Shown here: one piece after another, positions 60,029 through 64,000 of the stretch | Layout of the letters: every line of letters begins with the position of its first letter | How positions within the stretch are numbered: the stretch's first letter is position 1 | Assembly: GCF_900015215.1 (NCBI RefSeq) | Contig: NZ_LN555523.1 | Coordinates: forward strand, 440,415-504,414 | Source of the DNA: Romboutsia ilealis | Lineage (GTDB): Bacteria; Bacillota; Clostridia; Peptostreptococcales; Peptostreptococcaceae | DNA: 64,000 nucleotides | Direction: 5' to 3' | The notes under the pieces: generated by a model | What the model saw: only the letters and a program-made list of their open reading frames with translations | Told to the model about the DNA's origin: nothing | The model's database searches: none | Program-made: the position numbers and the translations under genes

Positions 60029-61834
60029 GTGGACAATAAACAAAGTAGAACTAGAAATTTTAGTATAATAGCACATATAGATCACGGTAAGTCTACCTTA
60101 GCTGATAGATTAATACAAAAAACTGGGCTTGTTAGTGAAAGAGAAATGAAAGATCAGTTATTAGATAATATGGATCTTGAAAGAGAAAGAGGAATCACTA
60201 TAAAGCTTCAAAATATAAGATTAGTATATAAAGCTAAGGATGGAAATGAGTATTTCTTAAATCTTATAGATACTCCAGGCCATGTAGACTTTAACTATGA
60301 AGTATCAAGAAGTTTAGCAGCTTGTGAGGGAGCATTACTAGTAGTAGATGCTGCTCAAGGAGTTGAAGCGCAAACGTTAGCTAATGTTTATTTAGCACTA
60401 GATCAAGATTTAGAAATTTTACCTGTTATAAATAAAATAGATCTTCCAAGTGCAAGACCTGATGAAATAAAAGCAGAAATAGAAGATATAATAGGACTTG
60501 ATGCAAGTGAAGCCCCGCTTATATCTGCTAAGAGTGGATTAAATATAGAGGATGTACTAGAGGCTATAGTAGAAAAAGTACCTGCACCAACAGGGGATAA
60601 AGAAGCTCCTTTAAAAGCACTAATATTTGACTCTTATTATGATGCATATAAAGGTGTTGTAGCTTACGTTAGAATATTTGAAGGTAGCGTAAAAAAAGGT
60701 ATGACTATAAAAATGATGAACACTAACAAAAAGTTTGAAGTAACAGAAGTTGGTGTAATGGCTCCAGGACAAAGAGAACTTGATGAATTATCAGCAGGGG
60801 ATGTTGGGTACATAGCAGCGAGTATAAAAGATATAAGAAGTTGTCAAGTTGGTGATACTATAACAGATGCTAATAATCCAACAGCAGAGCCTATGGCAGG
60901 ATATAAGAAAGCAACTCCAATGGTTTATTGCGGTATATATCCAGGTGAAGGTGAAAAATATGAAAATGTAAGAGATGCACTTGAGAAAATGCAAATAAAT
61001 GATGCTGCACTTGAATTTGAAGCTGAAACTTCAGCAGCTTTAGGATTTGGATTTAGATGTGGATTCTTAGGTCTTTTACACATGGAAATAATACAGGAAA
61101 GATTAGAAAGAGAATATGATCTTAACTTAGTTACTACAGCTCCATCTGTTATATACAGAGTAACTAAAAATGATGGTGAAGTAGTAATGATACAAAATCC
61201 AACTAACTTACCTGAACCAAGTGAAATAAGAATGATAGAAGAGCCTATAGTTAAAGGTGATATCATAGTTCCAAAAGATTATGTAGGTACTGTTATGGAA
61301 TTATGTCAAGAAAGACGTGGAACTATGATAAATATGGAGTATATAGATGAAAAGAGAGTTATGCTTCATTATGATTTACCTTTAAATGAGGTTGTATATG
61401 ATTTCTTTGATGCATTAAAATCAAGAACTAGAGGATACGGATCTTTAGATTATGAAGTTAAAGGATATGTTCCTTCAACGCTTGTTAAACTTGATATATT
61501 AATAAATAAAGAACAAGTAGATGCGCTTAGCTTTATAGTTCACGAATCTCGTGCTTATTCAAGAGGTAAAGCTATGTGTGAAAAACTTAAAAATGAAATA
61601 CCAAGACATCAGTTTGCAGTACCTATACAAGCAGCCGTTGGTAATAAGGTAATAGCTAGAGAAACTATAAGTGCACTTAGAAAAGATGTTCTTGCTAAGT
61701 GTTACGGGGGAGATATATCTCGTAAGAAGAAACTTCTTGAAAAACAAAAAGAAGGTAAGAAGCGTATGAGACAAATAGGATCTGTTGAAGTTCCACAAAA
61801 GGCATTTATGTCAGTATTAAAATTAGATGAATAA
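60029..61834 (+). CDS. lepA: Elongation factor 4 (LepA)
   Basis: A 601-residue translational GTPase that back-translocates ribosomes or aids initiation and biogenesis. The G domain has [38 protein letters not shown] and NKIDLP. EF-G-like domains follow, and the LepA-specific C-terminal domain contains [20 protein letters not shown]. Start is GTG 60029, 5 bases after AAAGGAGGAAC. The gene is followed by a terminator and by a copy of the dispersed repeat; hemW, the usual next gene, comes only after an inserted permease gene. Confidence 0.97.
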   Translation: MDNKQSRTRNFSIIAHIDHGKSTLADRLIQKTGLVSEREMKDQLLDNMDLERERGITIKLQNIRLVYKAKDGNEYFLNLIDTPGHVDFNYEVSRSLAACEGALLVVDAAQGVEAQTLANVYLALDQDLEILPVINKIDLPSARPDEIKAEIEDIIGLDASEAPLISAKSGLNIEDVLEAIVEKVPAPTGDKEAPLKALIFDSYYDAYKGVVAYVRIFEGSVKKGMTIKMMNTNKKFEVTEVGVMAPGQRELDELSAGDVGYIAASIKDIRSCQVGDTITDANNPTAEPMAGYKKATPMVYCGIYPGEGEKYENVRDALEKMQINDAALEFEAETSAALGFGFRCGFLGLLHMEIIQERLEREYDLNLVTTAPSVIYRVTKNDGEVVMIQNPTNLPEPSEIRMIEEPIVKGDIIVPKDYVGTVMELCQERRGTMINMEYIDEKRVMLHYDLPLNEVVYDFFDALKSRTRGYGSLDYEVKGYVPSTLVKLDILINKEQVDALSFIVHESRAYSRGKAMCEKLKNEIPRHQFAVPIQAAVGNKVIARETISALRKDVLAKCYGGDISRKKKLLEKQKEGKKRMRQIGSVEVPQKAFMSVLKLDE

Positions 61835-61838
61835 AAGA

Positions 61839-61873
61839 TAAAAAGACTTAAGTTTAAAACTTAGGTCTTTTTT
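61839..61873 (+). terminator. Terminator after lepA
   Basis: AAAAAGACTTAAGT pairs with ACTTAGGTCTTTTT (one mismatch) followed by TTTATT. Confidence 0.85.
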
Positions 61874-61876
61874 ATT

Positions 61877-62075
61877 CTTAAGTAAATTATAATACTTAAA
61901 AAATATGAATATATTCTGAATTTAATTAACACCAATAAACTAGTTTTGAGTGTAAAATAGATTTTAAAATACTTTGCCAACACTGCGGCTTAAGCAACGA
62001 ACGAAGTTGTTGACGATATGAAGTATTTTTGCCGACATGCCGATTAAGCGAAGCTCATTTTTTAGTAAAAATATG
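61877..62075 (+). repeat. Dispersed intergenic repeat with conserved hairpin, copy B
   Basis: The first ~85 bases align to copy A at 37574-37658. The hairpin at 61995-62012 keeps CAAC/GTTG, the bulged G and the GAA loop, but the inner stem is AAC/GTT where copy A has GAC/GTC, a compensatory change. Copy B carries about 40 extra bases, including a second hairpin-like piece (GCCGACATGCCGATTAAGCG), and ends with GAAGCTCATTTTTT. It starts directly after the lepA terminator. The rest to 62187 holds only the permease ribosome site. Confidence 0.65.
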
Positions 62076-62187
62076 ATATTAATTATATAAGTAAATTAAA
62101 TTTTAATTTTTTATCAGAAAGTGGGAATAATAATATCGTAAAACCAGTTAAGTCCTAAATAATATAAATATCATAAGGAGGAGCTTA

Positions 62188-63507
62188 ATGAATAATGAAC
62201 TTAAAAAAACGTTAGGTTTATCAGCAGCACTTTCAACAGTAATAGGAGTAGTTATAGGTTCAGGAGTGTTTTTTAAACCTCAAGCTATATATACAGCGAC
62301 TAATGGTGGACCAGGGCTTGGAATGATAGCATGGGTAATAGGAGGTATCATAACAATAACAGCAGGATTAACAGCAGCAGAAGTTTCAGCTGCAATACCA
62401 AAGACAGGCGGTATGATGGTATATATTGAAGAAATTTATGGTAAGAAATTAGGTTTCTTAACTGGTTGGATGCAAACTGTACTATTTTTTCCAGGAACTA
62501 TAGCAGCCTTAGCAGTAATATTTGCAAAACAAATACTTGAATTACTAGGATATAATCCAGATGCAAATATGATTATGGTTTTAGTTATAGCCATAGTAAC
62601 AATATTATTTATAGCATTTTTAAATACAGTTGGTTCATCTTTAGGAGGTGTAATACAAACTGTGGCTACAGTAGGTAAACTTGTACCATTAATAGTTATA
62701 ATAATATTTGGGTTTATAAAAGGTAATGGAAATCCTATACTTCAACCTTTAGTTGGACCTGGTGCGACTGTAGGAGGAGCATTAGGACAAGTATTAATAG
62801 CAACTTTATTTGCATATGATGGTTGGATAAATGTTGGAGCATTAGCTGGAGAAATGAAAGACCCAGGTAAGGATTTACCAAAAGCAATAGTGGGAGGTAT
62901 CTCTATAGTAATGGCTGTATATATAGTTATAAACTTAGCTTATCTATGGGTAGCTCCGGCTTCAGAATTAGCAGCAGCTACAGCACCAGCTGCACTTGTT
63001 GCAGAAAGAATTTTTGGTAATATAGGAGGTAAAATTGTAACAGTAGGTATATTAATATCAGTGTTTGGAGCGCTTAATGGATATTTATTAACAGGACCAA
63101 GGGTAGCTTATACATTAGCAGTTAAAAAAACATTGCCATTTAGTAATGGTTTAGCTAAATTAAATAAAGGTGGAGTACCTTCGAATTCTATTTGGCTAAT
63201 AGCTATTCTAGCATCGTTATATGCATTAACTGGACAATTTAACCTTTTAACTGACTTAACTGTTTTTACAATATGGATATTCTATGTACTAACATTTATA
63301 GGTGTTATTAAACTTCGTAAGGAAAAACCTGATTTAGAAAGACCTTATAAAGTACCTTTATATCCAATTATACCAGCTATAGCAATAATAGGAGGTTTAT
63401 TTGTTATAATAAATCAATTACTAACAGCTACATTAATTGCTTTAGGAGGTATAATACTAACATTAATAGGTATACCTGTATATTCAATAACAAGTAAAAA
63501 TAAATAA
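62188..63507 (+). CDS. APC-family amino-acid permease (SteT/LAT-like exchanger)
   Basis: A 439-residue transporter with about twelve membrane helices. The APC signature in helix 1 is VIGVVIGSGVFFKP, with the unwound GSG segment for substrate amino group binding. FAYDGWINVGALAGEMKDP (helix 6 region) and GPRVAYTLA are also typical of the L-amino-acid transporter branch that includes the serine/threonine exchanger SteT. AAGGAGGAGCTTA precedes the ATG. The substrate is not fixed; serine or threonine would suit the dehydratases elsewhere in the window. It lies between lepA and hemW, an unusual position. Confidence 0.88.
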   Translation: MNNELKKTLGLSAALSTVIGVVIGSGVFFKPQAIYTATNGGPGLGMIAWVIGGIITITAGLTAAEVSAAIPKTGGMMVYIEEIYGKKLGFLTGWMQTVLFFPGTIAALAVIFAKQILELLGYNPDANMIMVLVIAIVTILFIAFLNTVGSSLGGVIQTVATVGKLVPLIVIIIFGFIKGNGNPILQPLVGPGATVGGALGQVLIATLFAYDGWINVGALAGEMKDPGKDLPKAIVGGISIVMAVYIVINLAYLWVAPASELAAATAPAALVAERIFGNIGGKIVTVGILISVFGALNGYLLTGPRVAYTLAVKKTLPFSNGLAKLNKGGVPSNSIWLIAILASLYALTGQFNLLTDLTVFTIWIFYVLTFIGVIKLRKEKPDLERPYKVPLYPIIPAIAIIGGLFVIINQLLTATLIALGGIILTLIGIPVYSITSKNK

Positions 63508-63549
63508 AATATAAAAGAGGAATTTATATAAATTCCTCTTTTATATTTT
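63506..63549. terminator. Terminator after the permease: perfect 44-base palindrome
   Basis: Two 22-base arms (core AAAAGAGGAATTTAT and complement) pair with no spacer, starting within the stop codon of the permease gene. Confidence 0.85.
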
Positions 63550-63550
63550 T

Positions 63551-63928
63551 CGTATAATAAAATCATGATGATATTAAATTTATAAATTAAAATATTATAA
63601 TTTGTTATAATATATGTTTTTGATATAACATTAATATTAGGTATAAGTAAAGTTAAAAAATTAATTTATACATAGTATATAATACATTTTCAAAATATGA
63701 TTAATTTATAAAGTCGTATAAATATAAAATTTTATGTAAGAATATATAAATATAGTTAATAAAATTGCTGAGAATACAAGAAAATTATACTATATAAAAT
63801 GTTATAATAATTCTAATAATAAATGAAAATGCTATTGTAAAATTTATTTTATAATAGCTTTAAAATAGATGATAGTATTATGAAAATATTGGTATAATAT
63901 AAGAGAATAAATGGATAAGGAGAAATAA
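63551..63928. other. Intergenic region before hemW
   Basis: About 380 A/T-rich bases without an ORF. A hairpin at about 63831-63858 (GCTATT..AATAGC, 13 pairs with one G-T) has no T-run. A likely promoter for hemW has an extended -10 TGGTATAAT (63890-63898) with a weak ATGATA as -35 (63869-63874). Nothing else was recognised. Confidence 0.5.
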
Positions 63929-64000
63929 ATGTTAGGATTATATATACATGTTCCGTTTTGTGCACAAAAATGTAACTATTGTGATTTTAACTCTTATAAA
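63929..64000 (+). CDS. hemW: HemW-type radical SAM protein (3' end outside window)
   Basis: The first 24 codons of a radical SAM gene: MLGLYIHVPFCAQKCNYCDF and SYK. The CxxxCxxC cluster motif (CAQKCNYC) with the preceding YIHVPFC is characteristic of HemW and the related HemN. HemW is a heme chaperone, not a coproporphyrinogen oxidase. ATAAGGAGAAATA precedes the ATG. In Bacillus hemW follows lepA directly; here a permease gene intervenes. HemW is favoured over HemN by this context. Confidence 0.88.
   Translation, partial: MLGLYIHVPFCAQKCNYCDFNSYK

Noticed and set aside
1-64000. CRISPR arrays, prophage, insertion sequences or rRNA operons
   Set aside because: No spaced direct repeats, transposase, integrase, phage structural genes or rRNA sequence were found on either strand.

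Overview
The window is about 72% A+T chromosomal DNA from a spore-forming, anaerobic member of the Clostridia. Protein sequences and gene order fit the Peptostreptococcaceae (the Clostridioides, Romboutsia and Paraclostridium group); that placement is inference, since no search was run. Supporting signs are an Rnf locus, a selenocysteine-containing SelD with selA, selB and tRNA-Sec, a flavodiiron protein, serine and threonine dehydratases, sporulation genes (gpr, spoIIP) and ferredoxin-rich proteins. Nearly all genes are on the + strand. No phage, insertion sequence or CRISPR array was seen; this is mostly conserved core chromosome.

Layout. 1-3.6 kb: end of polA, coaE, a lytic transglycosylase and an orphan solute-binding lipoprotein. 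3.7-6.9 kb: tRNA-Leu(GAG), a CopZ-like protein, a possible micro-ORF between two hairpins, a protein with two SAP-like repeats, a phosphodiesterase-fold protein whose start region looks damaged, and a SPOR-domain protein. 7.0-10.4 kb: an rnf locus that is broken as read. rnfC has a -1 frame break at a run of seven A, rnfD and rnfE are fused by a deletion that also removed rnfG, and rnfA and rnfB are intact. 10.6-20.9 kb: cell-shape and division block maf-radC-mreBCD-pbp2-minCDE-rodA-mgsA. 21-22.2 kb: flavodiiron protein on the - strand. 22.7-29.6 kb: radical SAM pair, RNase G, L21 leader-rplU-prp-rpmA, obgE and yhbY. 29.9-37.5 kb: CoA-disulfide-reductase-like flavoprotein, rnz, a 27-codon micro-ORF, recX, nadD-yqeK-rsfS, and T-box-leuS. 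37.9-41.5 kb: threonine dehydratase, RidA and the two-subunit serine dehydratase. 42-50.6 kb: dacF, comEA-like, selD-selA-selB, udg, a G5/3D cell-wall protein and tRNA-Sec. 50.8-57 kb: tcdA, a secreted MBL-fold protein, DUF2156 and GNAT proteins, a ComEC channel without its MBL domain, holA and rpsT. 57.6-64 kb: gpr-spoIIP-small membrane protein-lepA, an amino-acid permease and the start of hemW.

How they work together. The mre/min/rod block with PBP2 and DacF handles wall growth and septum placement. SelA, SelB, tRNA-Sec and SelD form a complete selenocysteine-insertion set in which SelD itself needs readthrough of UGA. The dehydratases make pyruvate, 2-oxobutyrate and reactive 2-aminoacrylate, which the adjacent RidA would clear. 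Prp is encoded directly before the L27 precursor whose N-terminal extension it is expected to remove.

The most unusual observations are the double lesion in the rnf operon, a dispersed structured intergenic repeat with a compensatory base-pair change, several long spacer-free perfect palindromes acting as terminators, and micro-ORFs with their own ribosome-binding sites. Two apparent single-base losses (near 5130 and 7090) lie within 2 kb, so assembly or sequencing error must be excluded before they are read as biology.
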